Numbered from the stretch's first letter, positions 35,301-47,890 are shown. The stretch: DNA of 64,000 nucleotides from Motacilla alba alba (GCF_015832195.1 NC_052017.1:48809652-48873651); one strand, 5' to 3'. The notes: a model not told the origin generated them from the letters alone. A program made the numbers and translations.

Positions 35301-37767
35301 GTGAAGTGTGGGTGCTGTACAGCTTTAATATTTTACTTTTGACTGAAAAAGGGATTGGACATATTAAAGGTACAGAAGCTACAGTGATGTTTGAGACATT
35401 AGCTTGACTTAAAATACATCTGTTATTTTAGTACATGTGGATTTCTGAAGTGTATTTCTGGTTTTTCTTATCCTGTGGTAGGAGACTTTTAAAACCAACA
35501 TAGTCCTTTGAATGATGATAATAAAGCAATTGCTACATTGGCCTAGAAATTGGTCGGGCTGTAACTGTGGTGCTTTGTACCATTCAGAGCTATCTCCTGG
35601 GTGTGGGAATATAAAGAGAAACAGAAGTTTTTGTGTGGGATAGAAGTGTATCACTTATTCCCTTTTCTGTTCTTGTTTGGGCCTGTGTTTTCTTTAAAAC
35701 GCTGACCACACCTGCAGTGGCTCCTTTTCCTGTAGACGCTCCCCACCACTCCTCCTCCATTATTTAGGAGTTGGTGGGCACATGGTTTGGGACATGGTTT
35801 GGAACATGGCTGTGCCTCAGAGAGCAAGGACAGATACCGTGAGCTGAAATGTGATTTCTGTTCTGAAGCAGTGCAAAGCTTCTTTTCACAGCAAGGTCAT
35901 ATGGTACTCCCAGTGATTAACATAGATTCTGAGTTGTGTTTTGTCTATAGAGTGCAAGTACTGTTGCTAATAGCAGTAAAAGAACAGTGGGAAAGTGAAG
36001 CAGCTGAGTGGGAGAGGGAGGGAATGTGTAAACAAGCCAAGGGCTGTATGAAAAGATGGAGAGAGAAAACGGATTAATACAGCAAGGTTCAAGACTGATG
36101 TGAATAGAAAAATTAATTCAATTAAGAATTCAAGGTGCAACTCAGAACATTTTTTTTATTTAAAAAAACAGAGCTGCAAACACATGACAGATGCAGTTGT
36201 TTTCTCAAAACCAGCATAGCTTCTAGAATGATAAGTGCACCTGATTTTTTTAATATATATTCTAGGGTAATAACTACAAGTTTTGTCTTCCTGTTTGTAA
36301 ATGACATTTTCGAAATGTCAAGGAATTTTGTGGGTGGTGGTGGTTGTTGTTTTCATTAAACATGAAACACGAGTTCACTAAAAAGATTTCCAGATATGTT
36401 TAATCTATCATCCAGAAGTGTTGGTTATCTGGAGTGCTGGAGTCAGTTTTTATTAGCTTTTAAGAACAAGTTACATAATAAAAAAAATTATTTTGGTGTT
36501 TTCCATCCTATCTGCATGTTTTTGATTATTCCAGACTATTGGTAGTATTACATGTTTTTTTGGTTGTTTGGTGGGGGGTTGTTTATTGTTATTATTTTTT
36601 AAAGTACATTTTGGAAAAAAAAAAAACACAAAAAAACCCGCATTAGAATTGTGAACAGCCACAGGAGAAATTTAAGGCCTACTAAGGGTTTCCTTTCATA
36701 GATGTTGCACGAATCTTCCACTTGACTGGTTGGATATTTGCCTTGCAGGGTTTATTTTCATCTTTATTATCTATGAAATACCAGGAGTATTTCCTTACTG
36801 TTACATGTTATTTTTAATAAAAACTGATGAGCAAGTAAGCTACATTTGGATCATATCAGTGTCTGAAATGCCTTCAGAGGTGAAGGGTCTCCTGTAGTAT
36901 TGACCTGAATCAGAAATTCCATTCTGTGTATTGTGTTTATAAAAGCATCTTAGTTTTTAAGACTTGTGGTTTGGATTTTGTCTGCTTTCTTTGCCCAGGT
37001 CGTTCATCAAAATACACTTTCATAGCAACAGCTGGAAAGAGTAGTCGATAACTTGAAAGTGCCTTTTGAAAACCAGCTGTGTATGTAGACTCTTACAAGA
37101 AGTAATTTAAAACTCACGGGAATTTCCCAGCTATATGGAGTGAAGACAACAAGATTTTCATGGTACCAGAAAAATTCTGGTACCTCTTCATGTATATTTA
37201 ATTGATGTGAAAATGTTTCTGTTCAATTGAGAAACACTTAAAAGCCCTCAAAGTTATGGTTAGTTGGAGCCTGAGGAAAGGTGAGAAGGGCTGAAGTTGT
37301 AGAACAAAGCTGCAGAAAAACCTTATTTTCTTCAAATTAGCTATTTTTGCTTTCATCAGATATCAGGAGCTGCATGGTGTTCCATGATTGCCTAAGCAAT
37401 GAGCATGAGTAGATTTCTGTTTGACAAAAAATCCTTTTATCATTATGGATTGTTTTGTTTGTTGACCTGATAAAAGTCCTTTGGTCAATGAACTTACACA
37501 GTGTGAGGTTCAGTATTGAACATAAAGGTCAAACTTTCTACATTTCTGTGTAGGTTGTTTTTGTTTAAAATTGCTTAGCATTGTCGAGTCAATTTTTATA
37601 AACTCATTAGAAACACTGTGAGAAACAGTCTCCCTATATTATTTGGGAGTTGGATCATGTTCCCACAAAATTAGAGAAATGGCAACTACTAAAGCTGCCT
37701 AGCCATGTACCATGCACTTCAGATTTTCCAGTTCTGGTATGAGTTTTTTAGCTTCCAGGGTGCTGGT

Positions 37768-38312
37768 GGATGAGAGGCTGGACATGAGTTGGCAATGTGG
37801 GCTTGCAGCCCCAAAACCCAGTTCTGTCCTGGGCTGCATCAAAAGCACAGTGTGGTTAACAGGGCAAAGGAGGTGATCTGTTCAGTGAGCTCACAGGAGG
37901 CCACAAAGATGATCGGAGGGCTGGGGCACCCCTACTGTGGAAACAGGCTAAGAGAATTGGGATTGTTTAGCCCTGAGCAGAGGAGACTCCAGGGAGACCT
38001 CACAGCACCTTCCTGTACCTAAAGGGGGCCCACAGCACAGCTGGAGAGGGATGTTTTAAAAAGGCATGGCAGAATGGCTTTAAGCTGAAAAAGGTATATT
38101 TAGAGTAGAAATTCTTCACTTGTGGTGGTGAGGCACTGGAGCAGGCTGCCCAGAGGAGCTGTGAATGTCCCATCCCTGGAGGAGTTCACTCCAAGTTTGG
38201 GTGGAGCTCTGAGCAACCTGGTCTAGTGAAAGGTGTCCCTGCCCATGGCAGGAGGGTTGGAACTAGACAATCTTTAAGGTCCCTTGAAACCCAAAGCATT
38301 CTATGATTCTTT
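37768..38312 (+). mobile_element. CR1 LINE 3' fragment with internal deletion
   Basis: It begins at tggatgagaggctggacatg, passes ctgggctgcatcaaaagcac, jumps after gaggtgatctgttcagtgag to ggaggccacaaagatgatcg (an internal stretch of the CR1 consensus is missing), and ends with ctttaaggtcccttgaaacc and attctatgattcttt. It is sense with the gene. The small frames at 37789-38022 (+) and 38186-38491 (-) belong to it. Confidence 0.92.
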
Positions 38313-41300
38313 GTTAAGAAGTCCAGTTTGAGGAGAGTTGGACCTCTTAAAACCACCAGTTTTATTGCCCACAAGTGAAGTGGCAGCATTGAGAGTAAAA
38401 GAAAGATAATTTGACATATTTTCTTAATCTCTACTGCTGACTGTGTAAGGCAGAGATCAGGTGGATCAGTGGTCCAAAAGGCCATTAGCAACCCCTTTCA
38501 TTCTCTGCTGTGGTGTGCACGTTTTCGTGTGCAAATACTAACTTGTAGTTCCTAAACTACATTTATCTAAAATGCACAAAAATAAATCTCTCAATATTTT
38601 ATCTGCTGCATGCTCATATTGCACTTTCTGCTTCTAGGGTCTATGTTTTATTTGTCAGTCTGCCTTGCTGTTTTACATTTTCAACATGCAAGTGGAGTTG
38701 AACATGCAGAAATTTGCCGCTCTGAAAACTAAATGCAAATGTTAGCCGCTATCATGATCTCTCTGATGGTAGACTAACATTTGCCATTGTCACGCTCTAA
38801 TAGTGAATCCCAATTTAAGCTTCCTGTTTGTAAATCTTCTCATTGATGTTACATATATCCAGTGCCCCTTCCCTATCACATATACTTTTGATATATGTTA
38901 AACATGAATGAACACAGTACTTAGGAGTGCCTCTCTTATCCTTGTTGTGATGTAATTGATAGTTTGAAAATTCGAGTCATTAAGCCCAGGTGCTTCTGTG
39001 TCATTGAATTAAGTACTGGAAATGTCCTGAATTGAATAGTTTGTCAATGGATATCAGTTGTTTGACTTAGCTGCAGATAGGTAAATATGGTTGTTCTTTT
39101 TGCTACTTTTCTGAACTTACATACATCAATAATGCCAGGCATATTATTGCAGTTTATGGATAGTGGTTTCTAGATAAAACCCATTTTTGTGATAAATATA
39201 TTGGTTTTAAAATAGGTCATTAGAGTCACTGAAGAAAATGCTGGTGGTGTTGAGATTTGGATACTTTATGTATAAGCAAAAGGGATTTGTGAAGAAAGAA
39301 AGAAAATTACTTCTGGAGATGAAATAATAAAGACAAATTAAACCAGGCCTACTGAGTAAAGACTGGCTGTTGGCTTACAGAATATTTTAAATGCAAATAG
39401 TGGAATTGATACTTCAAGAAGATACTTGAAGTGGCAGCCTTTATAGAGGGCAGCTTAAGCAACTGAGCAAAGGGTTTGGCCACAAGTGAGGTCTGAATTC
39501 AGAAAGGCTTCAACAGTTAAATAAGCCATCACTTTTGATAGAAATTAGGAGTCTTTTATGTAAAGTGGCTCACAGAAATTTCTCAGGCATTGAGTAAAAC
39601 TTCTGTTAGGGCTTTTTCTTTTTTTTATCACGTTTTAAAGTGAATTACTTGCCTTCATTTTAATCAGTGTCTGGATAGGGAAACTCTCTTGAGGGAGTAC
39701 TCACTCATTTAGCAGAGCTCTTGAGTGCTTCAGAAGTTACTGTCTTTCTCAGCTTTAATTCTGGTATTTCATAAGAGAGCAAAACATTTGTGCTGTGGTA
39801 GGCATGTTTTACTTTATGCTAAAATAGAGGAGTATCCCATCAGTTTCTGTGTTACAGCTAGTGACTCAACCTGCATGTTTAAAATGCCAAAAACTTTCAG
39901 TCTTTGATTTCTTCTGCAAGGCAGGTCTGTGTCCTTCCTACACCTTTTTGCCTTCCCCTTGCCTAAAAGGCACCTGACTTGTTAATGCTGGACATAGTGC
40001 AGTGTGCTCCAAATAGCATGGCCTAGAGCAATAACATAGTACAGATGTTGAAGAACAATAACATTACATAGCTTTATTTTCAGCCTTGCTGTTTAGTCTT
40101 GAATCCTATTTTAGATGTTGACCTTGTCATGAATTCTGGAGAACCTCATTATCTTTCTCTTCCCCTTTCACTGAGAAAATGGTTCTTCATTTGCTAATTG
40201 ATTGTAGACTATTAAGTGTTGATTCAGAAGGCCATTAAACGTGCCTCAGGAAGGATGTAAAGAAAGTGAAATTGATGATTTCTAAAGTACAGTGATACTG
40301 ACTGCATCTTCAGTTTTCAGTAAGTTTACTGGGAAATATTCAGTAGCATTTGGGAAATGTTAAACATTTGTAAAAAAAGAAAGTCCAATTGCAAGAATTT
40401 AGAAAGGACTAAATTATTTATTAATTAATTTAAACATGTGGTCCATGGTAATTTTACAGATACTGTAAAAATGTAAAATATGGCAAGATTTGTAGAAACT
40501 GTCCTAAACTTTAGTCGGTAAAAATTAGAAGAGTACTTGGGTTTACAGGAGATACTCTAGAGCTAGAAATGGGAATGAAGCTTTACTTGGGAGCAAAATT
40601 AGCTCAGTTGCTTATTTGAGCTTATTGCAGCTTTATTTGAAACCTGTAGTTAAGTCTTGTCTTTCATCCAGACAGTAGTAAGATAAACTGTAAGACTAAC
40701 TTTTCCTTGGGGTTAGGAAAAGAATACTGGGGATATGTTAATTTTTTTTAATTAATCTTTTTTTAACATAGTCCTTCACGAAACTGGGGAGCAGAATAGA
40801 TAAACTACTAATGTCATTAGAATAGGCCTGTATTCAATGTGGATAATTATTGTGGCATGTGCCATTGCTACTCCTAAATATTTCTTTTTTAAAATGTTTG
40901 TTAGGTCTATTATTTTCTTCCTCATTTTCCTTTTATTTTGTCCTATTCATTGAGGGCCATATTTTAAAAGCGATCAAATGCATATAGCAGAACAAAAAAA
41001 CTCCCAAAAGCAGATATGAGTCTCAGTGCTGTAACCAATCAATAGACTGTAGGAGAGTTGTATTTTCCTTTGCTTGTTGAAAAATTTAGGAGAACTTTAT
41101 TAAAATTTGAGAACAGTTCAAGAGCAAAATTTAACTGATAAGTATTTGCCTTATTTCTGTTACTGACTCTTGCTCTCCTTACTTGCTGCCGTTTCAATTT
41201 TTTTTTTTTTGAAGACACCAGTTCACTGGAAATGCCTGAAAGAAAGAATAGCATGTGAAAGGATATGTTTGGTTTAAGAATTCTGTGGGATTTTTGAACC

Positions 41301-41639
41301 AGGTTTTGTTGTTCTTCAAACACTGTTCTCATTGGTATTTTTTTGTCTCGTCTATCCCCTATGAGGTTACTGCAGAAAAAGTAGTCTCTTCTGGTAGGAG
41401 TTTGAGCTTTTGTTGGTGATCATCAGCATGTATTGCACAGAAGAGAACCATTTGCCAGCACTGTCATTGGTACAGTTGCTTCTTTCAGGAAGACAAAGAG
41501 CAGCAAGGGGGGTAACATGAAGTAAAGTTAAATCCATCAGTGAGTGGCCTCACATTACTTCTATGCCTCCACTATTGTCCCAGGAAGAGCCATGGTCCAT
41601 CACTGTGAGAAGCAGGCTTTTGTTTAGGCATGAGAATTT

Positions 41640-42310
41640 GTCTCCCAGTGGTTTAGGATACCAAGACCTGCTGTGGCACGGGGAGAATGCCAAGGAATGA
41701 TGCCTTTATGATAGATCTGAAGCTTCTTATGTGCAATTCATCTGTCCAGCCATAGATGTCTGGTGCCACTCGAGGTGCCTTGCAGTATCCTCGGTAGCCA
41801 CGCGGAGTGAGCGGGCATGACACAAGACCTGCAAGAGGTCTGTGGCCTTCTGGAATGTCAGCTGGCTGCCAGACAGGATGCCCAGGACTGTCCAAACTGG
41901 TTTTAGATGACTGTGCTTAGGCAAATGAATCCTGTCCTTTGTGTCAGGACAAACAGATTTGGACTGTATGGAATGCCTGATGTGTAAGGGATAAAGTTCT
42001 CACTGAATGATGTGGGGCATTGGCTTGAAGTATGGATTAGAGGGATCAGCTAACTTGATGCGTGTGTAGTGCTTGCAGCTTCATTTTCATGCTTGACAGA
42101 AGTTGTTGTAGGGCGCACCAGTTCATCTGGAATTGAGCTAATGATCCAGTCCCAGATGTTCCAAGTAATTGATGCAGTCTATGTTTGTAAGTCACTGAAG
42201 GGAGACTGGCAATGGGTGTCTTGGTCGGCACAGAATGGGGGAGTGACTTGGGAATTTAAAGAGTTCATCTACTTGGGGTTTTTCTGCTTAGGCAGGATTT
42301 TGCTGTCGTC
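41640..42310. other. Unidentified segment, less AT-rich than its flanks
   Basis: It holds overlapping minus-strand open frames of 60-80 codons (41653-41895, 41727-41924, 42046-42231) and several CpG-containing words (gccacgcggagtgagcgggc). It could be an old transposon, a processed-gene fragment or conserved non-coding DNA. I do not recognise the translated sequence and call no gene. Confidence 0.3.
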
Positions 42311-45300
42311 CTCATAAATATTTTGTGGTGTGAAAGAGGAAGTGTTAACAGTAGGTGAAAAACAGTATTTATTGGCAAAACTTTGAAGTAAAATTGATAC
42401 AAATGTTTTGAACAAAAGTCAGTTTAAAGGCAGTTTTTTTAAAACATGTAAATATTAAGTATACTGTGTTCTGTAGTTTGACTCTTGTCAGTCTACAGTA
42501 AAATACTGCAAGTTGGTATTTACAACCCTAGTTGTGTTAGATATGTAAGGTGTTGCTATTGAAAACAGTGTCCAAATTTGCCTTTATTGCCAGCTTTAGT
42601 TAAGTATTACTGCAGGGGATCCAGTTTTTTGGCCCCCATGGTGTCACTTGAAGATCTGCTTTAGGTCAGTCAGCTTCTGATTTCCTGCTGCTGAGAAGCA
42701 CAGGTAGAATATAGGTCTTGTATTTGTACTGCTGTGTAGGTGATACTGTGTTTTATTTTTCTGTTATTGGCTATGACTTACAAAATATTAGATACCAGAA
42801 TGTCACATTAGTTATATGAATCTTCAAACCAGCTAAGGTGGAGGCTTGAGTTGCAATAACAATAAATGTATTCTAATTTAATCTTCTTTGAAAATGAAAT
42901 ATTTTTTTCTCTCTGGATATGAAAAACCTTAGATTTCCATAGATTCTCCTTGTCACTGGATATATCTTTACATTTACTGGATACATAATTACCTTTACTG
43001 CTGTATAGGCAAATCACAGTAAGTAGATTGTTCTGGAGTTAAAAATATTTGGAGTACTAGAATGTTCTTTGAACATCAAGTTTCATTATAAATGTTTATG
43101 TTTTGATCTCTTTGAATACTTCAGAAAACATACACTACATATTTGTGATCTGGCCCTCAAGAGTAATGCTGCAAGGAAGACAGCACATATATTTTGTTTA
43201 TTTTTAGTTCAAATGACAAGGATTGTTTCTTAAGAATTGTAGTGTTTAATGCTCTGCGATAGATCACGTTTTGGTCTGTCTGCATGCATTTAATCTTCAA
43301 ATAACTTTGATAAATCCTAAGGTCTAAAAGTGTGGTAGAATTTGAGTTTTGATGTGTCCTGCAGGTTGGTTTGGCAGGTCTTTTACTGGAAAGATTTCTT
43401 AGACAACTCTTCAAAGATTTTGTAGAAATGCACAGCAGTTCATTGACAGCAGTTCACTTGGTGTGCAGTACCTCCAGAGCGTCCTCTATGGGCAGATATC
43501 TGCCCTCCATTAGAAGAGAAAACTCCTGATGCTCAGATTTTGAATCCTGAGTTCCTAGCTTTGTGAAGGTAAAAACAACCATTTCTTGAATTTTTTCTTC
43601 CCCTGCTTTGAAGTTGCTCATCTGGAAGAGAGCTTGTACCAGAGTGAGAGCATTTGTTGCTCATCAGGTTTCTTCAGGAGTTTTTGGCAGTACAAGATTC
43701 CAGGCTCTTCTCTGTACGGTGTGCTTACCTCCAAAACTCCTTATGCACTGTGGTTTAAAATACTGTATATCAAGTACAAGAACATGTTGAGGGATTTAAC
43801 TGAGGCTCAGTACCTTTAATTTACTGTGTTTTGCCTTTAATATGTTCTGTGGTTGCTAGCAATTCATACAACTTTTTATTTTTTAGTACCTTGGAGCTTT
43901 GTTTTAAAACAGTTTTTGGATAATGCTTTCTCAGCTGTCAGGTGTATTTGCATGTATAAAATTTGATATTCTGAAAGTGTTAAAATGACCTAGAATGAAA
44001 ATTATCCAGCCATTTTAGAATGAAAAAAAGTTTGCATCTATCATAGGGCTTTATTTTGAAATACCAATTACATTTAGGCTTTTATGACTTCTGTTGTAGA
44101 GATATATTTTGTTTGTAGACTGCATAAAACTAACATTAGAGGCACAGTTTGATACTGAAATACAGCAGTCCCCATGCTCTGTGTGTTGGCTGTCAGGAGC
44201 TGCATCCCTGCTCCTTTGGCCAGCCAAAGGCAGATAGTAAAGCTAGATTGAGCAGAACTGCTCCTTGATTATGCCCTGGGGAGCAACAGTTAAAACTGGA
44301 GCTGGGCTTCTCCATGCTGAAGTACATGGAAATGCTTTTACAGGAGCTACCAGCAAGTGGCTCATTGCAGATGAGTGGGAGCACATGGAAGGTGCATTGT
44401 AGGGGAAGCAAGTATAATGCTCTGTTTTCATGAAGTGCTGTAAATACAGACTTCAGGTTTTTGATCTTCACAGTGTAAGGCATGTTTCTGAAAATGGAAT
44501 GTCCCTAAAGATCGCTCAGGATTTTCATGGTAAATCCTAGAGAAATAAAAGTGTAAAGGCCTAAAAGGGTGGGGGAAACCTCTGATTTCTTTAAAAGACA
44601 GTATGAAATTTTCCTGCTTGTGTTTATTTAAAAAATAAACAAATCCAGAACAAAAGAGGCTCAGCTGCATTATCAGTTTAGCGTTAATAGAATTCAAACA
44701 GATCTTTTTCAGCCATTAATTTTACATGCTTATGGTACTGTGCTGTTATGTTGGAACACTTCAAGTAACTGCACAGCAATTTTTAATTTATTTTAACATA
44801 AACCATGAAAAGTCTGGTTAAGAACACCCGTGTATCAGTGGTTTAAATCAGTTCTGTGTATCTTAAAAAAAAAACCAGGCATTTATTTTAAAAAGATGAG
44901 TTTTATGTGGACTGAAAAACTGTATATAACTATTTCATAGTGTAGATTTTTAATCCAGTGTTAGCAATCATTTAAATGTATGAAAAAATATTCTTTAACC
45001 AGGCAAAGTAATTTGACAGTATTACCAAGAACAATTTTTTATGTAAGTTCTAATATACACAACACGTCACTAGGTTGAAACATTTGCTTTTGCATTTTTT
45101 TTCTGGAATTCTGTTTGCACATTTTGGGGTTGAACAATAACTTCTAAAATTACCCATCTTTGATACTCCTTCATAATGAATTGTTTGGTAAAAATAAAAT
45201 TATTTTATCTGAGTCACTGGTTCCCAAAGTACACAATTGTTTGGGGTTGTCTAGATTTTTCTTGATTAGGAGATTTTGCATAAATGAGCACATGCTCAGT

Positions 45301-45779
45301 TTCTATTTTTAGGATTGTATTGTAAATAACTTTATTGTTTCAAAGGCTTGTGCAATATTTGCATATCAGTGCATCATTGTAGAGCTGTTGGGTAGTAGGA
45401 TGAAAGTCTTGCCTGTTTCTTCATCAGATTTGAAAGTGCAGTGACAGAACCATTTTTATTTGCAAAGCCTGTTTTCACTTTTAGTCTGTTTTCATGATTC
45501 CATACTCACGTGTCACTGTTGATCCGATCACGCTGTTCAAAAATCTGCAAGATACTTCTAATTTAAAATTACCTGTAATGCTGCAGGTATCCTAGATATT
45601 AACCTTTGCCATTTACCCTTCTATGACAGTGTTTAAGTCATTTCACTTAATCTGGCCTTTGTGTTAGTGGTTTTCCTTGCTCGAATTCTTGATGTCTGGT
45701 TCTATTTAAGATAGTGAGAGTAAAAGCATCAGGAATCAAAATGTATTCTGGCTCAGGCCGTATGCTGAGCGGGAGTGCT

Positions 45780-45793
45780 GTTTCCATGGCAAC
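45780..45793 (+). promoter_or_regulatory. RFX X-box-like site
   Basis: gtttccatggcaac closely fits the palindromic RFX consensus GTNRCC-N(0-3)-RGYAAC, with one mismatch in the left half and a perfect right half. It lies 1.1 kb before the beta first exon in a small CpG-containing patch (45.70-45.85 kb). Confidence 0.4.
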
Positions 45794-46689
45794 ACACAGG
45801 ACAGTGAGGGGGAAGGCTGATGCCTTCTCCTCCGATTCGGCGAGTTTACAGATCCAAACAATTACTCTTAGCAAGATTCACTTAAAAATCAGTGTTCATA
45901 GGAGAGGAGCAAGTAATGTTAATACAAATTGGTAATATGCATCCATATTTTTCTTGTGATGGTTTGTTTCTTTGATCATGGAGATTCATTAGTGGAAAAC
46001 ACAGCTTTTGGCAAATGCTAGAAAAATGTGCTAACTATAGCAGCAGTGATCTTGGACACGTTAAATGCAGGGTGTTCTGACGTTCCATGGTGCTGCCAGT
46101 GCTGCTGGACAAAACCTTGCTATACCCTTTAATGTAAGCTGCCTTCCTCTGGGAGGCTACATTGTTAAATATAGTTGACATTTCCCTGGGAGCAAGCTCT
46201 GAAAAAGCAAAGGGTAAACAGTTAACCATTCCAGAGATGATGAAGTTTTGCAATTAATTTTTAAATTTTTTTTTTACACAAATGGCAGGTTTTAGAGCAG
46301 GTAATAAGCTAAATTGGTCTTTCATTACTGTAGTGCAGTTGTGTCTCAGCCTCGCCCATTTTATTTATTATAGGAACCATAGGCTGTATGTTTTCTGTGC
46401 TCAAGCTTATAGATAAATCCTTCTTTCCTAACTGGGTGGGGAAAACATTATGTTCCACTGTTGGAATATGTTGGGGTTCTTTTAAGGCACAATATTTTGA
46501 ATTGAGACTGTTTAGTCACTAGACATGAATTTCTTTCATGATTAAAAATACACAAACCTGAAATTATAGGAAAGAGGAGTGCAAGCCCCGGAATATTGTC
46601 TGCCTGTCTAATTTTTTAAACGAAGGATTGGAATAGTGGCAAATACCATGTGTGGGAATGAATTTATTTGCATGGAGAATTTTCACCTT

Positions 46690-46922
46690 TTCCTCCGGCG
46701 TTGGCTCCCAGAAGATGATGTCACCTTGCAGCTCATTGGTTGTGCAGCACCTAGTGCAGGGAAGGGAGAGAAAGATGCCGGCACAAATCTCAGTGGTGGA
46801 TCTGGGGTGTTTGCGAGCAGATTTTGATAGAATCTTTGATTAGTATTAAGAATTTACTGCATGTGGCCATGTGAGGTGCTGGGTCCGTCCTAGGGTGAGA
46901 GGATTGAAGAGCTATCAGAGGA
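46690..46922 (+). promoter_or_regulatory. CLASP2: Probable promoter/5' UTR region of the CLASP2 beta transcript
   Basis: The 230 bp before the beta start codon contain a CRE-like octamer tgatgtca (46716-46723; CRE with one C-to-T change), an inverted CCAAT box cattggt (46734-46740), the half-site cagcacc (46745-46751) resembling the left half of a REST/NRSE element, and two E-boxes catgtg (46860-46865 and 46869-46874). There is no CpG island or clear TATA box. The region is assigned by position next to the beta exon; the start site is unknown. Confidence 0.45.
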
Positions 46923-46956
46923 ATGAGGCGGCTGATCTGCAAGAGGATCTGTGATT
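46923..46956 (+). CDS. CLASP2: CLASP2 alternative first coding exon, beta type (MRRLICKRICD)
   Basis: ATG AGG CGG CTG ATC TGC AAG AGG ATC TGT GAT T is followed at once by the consensus donor gtaagt (46957). The exon gives 11 codons plus one base. Spliced to 47462, T+AC makes Tyr, so the protein starts MRRLICKRICDYKSFDDEE. This is identical to the human CLASP2 beta N-terminus as I recall it. Cys6 and Cys10 in a basic/hydrophobic context form the reported palmitoylation motif, and the human form is brain-enriched (established knowledge). The start codon has G at -3. The exon is too short for ordinary ORF detection. The intron to exon G is only 505 bp. Confidence 0.95.
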
Positions 46957-47461
46957 GTAAGTTGAAAAATCTGGGTGGAAGGAAGGAGACAGGGAGTGCT
47001 AGTTAGACACATTGTGGGAGGATGTGTAGCAGAAAATGCATGCATGAGTGAAAGAAGGAAAAGGAGAAGCATTTTTCTTCGGTAGACTGGAATGATAAAA
47101 ATTATATTAAGGGCTTTCCTTTTGGGAAAATACTAAGAAATGGTTAAAAAAATTCAGTCTGTGCAAAGATATTTTTCCTTTGTGGGAGTGGATGTGTAGG
47201 ATTCATTTTTTATGCTCAGTTTCTACTGTGGTTAATTATGAAGGTAAAATAATATTTTATAACAACGTGAAATGTAGAAAATGCTGTTTATCCCCCATTG
47301 TCATTTTAATCCTAGATCGGAGACAGGACAAACTGATAAATACTTGTTTTTATTTATGCATTTTGTGAATTTCTGTGAAATGTGAAGGAAAATAGTTTGT
47401 TAGAAAATGAAAATACGCCCATTCTAATAGCTCTATTTTTATTTAACATATCTTTTTCTAG

Positions 47462-47608
47462 ACAAAAGCTTTGATGATGAAGAGTCAGTGGATGGAAATA
47501 GGCCATCATCAGCTGCTTCAGCCTTCAAGGTTCCGGCACCTAAAAAGCCAGGAAATCCTTCAAACAGTGCAAGAAAGCCAGGATCAGCTGGTGGGCCTAA
47601 GGTTGGAG
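47462..47608 (+). CDS. CLASP2: CLASP2 exon G (common linker exon, shared by alpha, beta and gamma forms)
   Basis: The exon is 147 bp: two bases completing a junction codon, 48 codons, and one trailing base. The translation is KSFDDEESVDGNRPSSAASA, then FKVPAPKKPGNPSNSARKPG and SAGGPKVG. It is the disordered TOG1-TOG2 linker, rich in Ser, Pro, Lys and Gly, and nearly identical to recalled human CLASP2 (one difference being APKKPGNPSN for APKTSGNPAN). The acceptor is atctttttctag; the donor is ggag/gtaatg, with the trailing G completing Gly in exon H. Three upstream exons (27340, 32167 and 46923) all end in the phase needed to join it. Confidence 0.97.
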
Positions 47609-47890
47609 GTAATGTAAAGCTATTCAGATTCTAATCAGTGTTCCCAGAAACCTTGCCAGAGAGGCACAAAACAGAGAACTTTGGAAGGTGATGTTTAATT
47701 CATGACTGCAGTATTTTTGCAGAGCTGAGAACAGTAAGGGACCCTGTTTTATGTAATTATTAATCTGTAAAGGTGTGTGCATATCTGTCTGTTTTTGTGA
47801 GTGTACACTGAGCTTATAAAGGTCTCTCATATTATAAATAAAATTAATGTCTGGAGATAGCATTTATGATGGTGAAAGGAAAAAAATACA

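Larger units (their letters stand above)
27411..47461 (+). other. CLASP2: CLASP2 intron F-G (20 kb) hosting the alternative promoters
   Basis: The largest intron in the window. It contains the CpG island and gamma first exon at about 31.85-32.36 kb, the beta first exon at 46923-46956, a sense CR1 at about 37768-38312, a C run at 30534-30547 and an RFX-like site at 45780-45793. Stretches 27.4-30.3, 32.4-37.7, 38.3-41.5 and 42.3-45.6 kb show only AT-rich sequence and chance frames. A less AT-rich segment at 41.64-42.31 kb was not identified. Confidence 0.8.
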
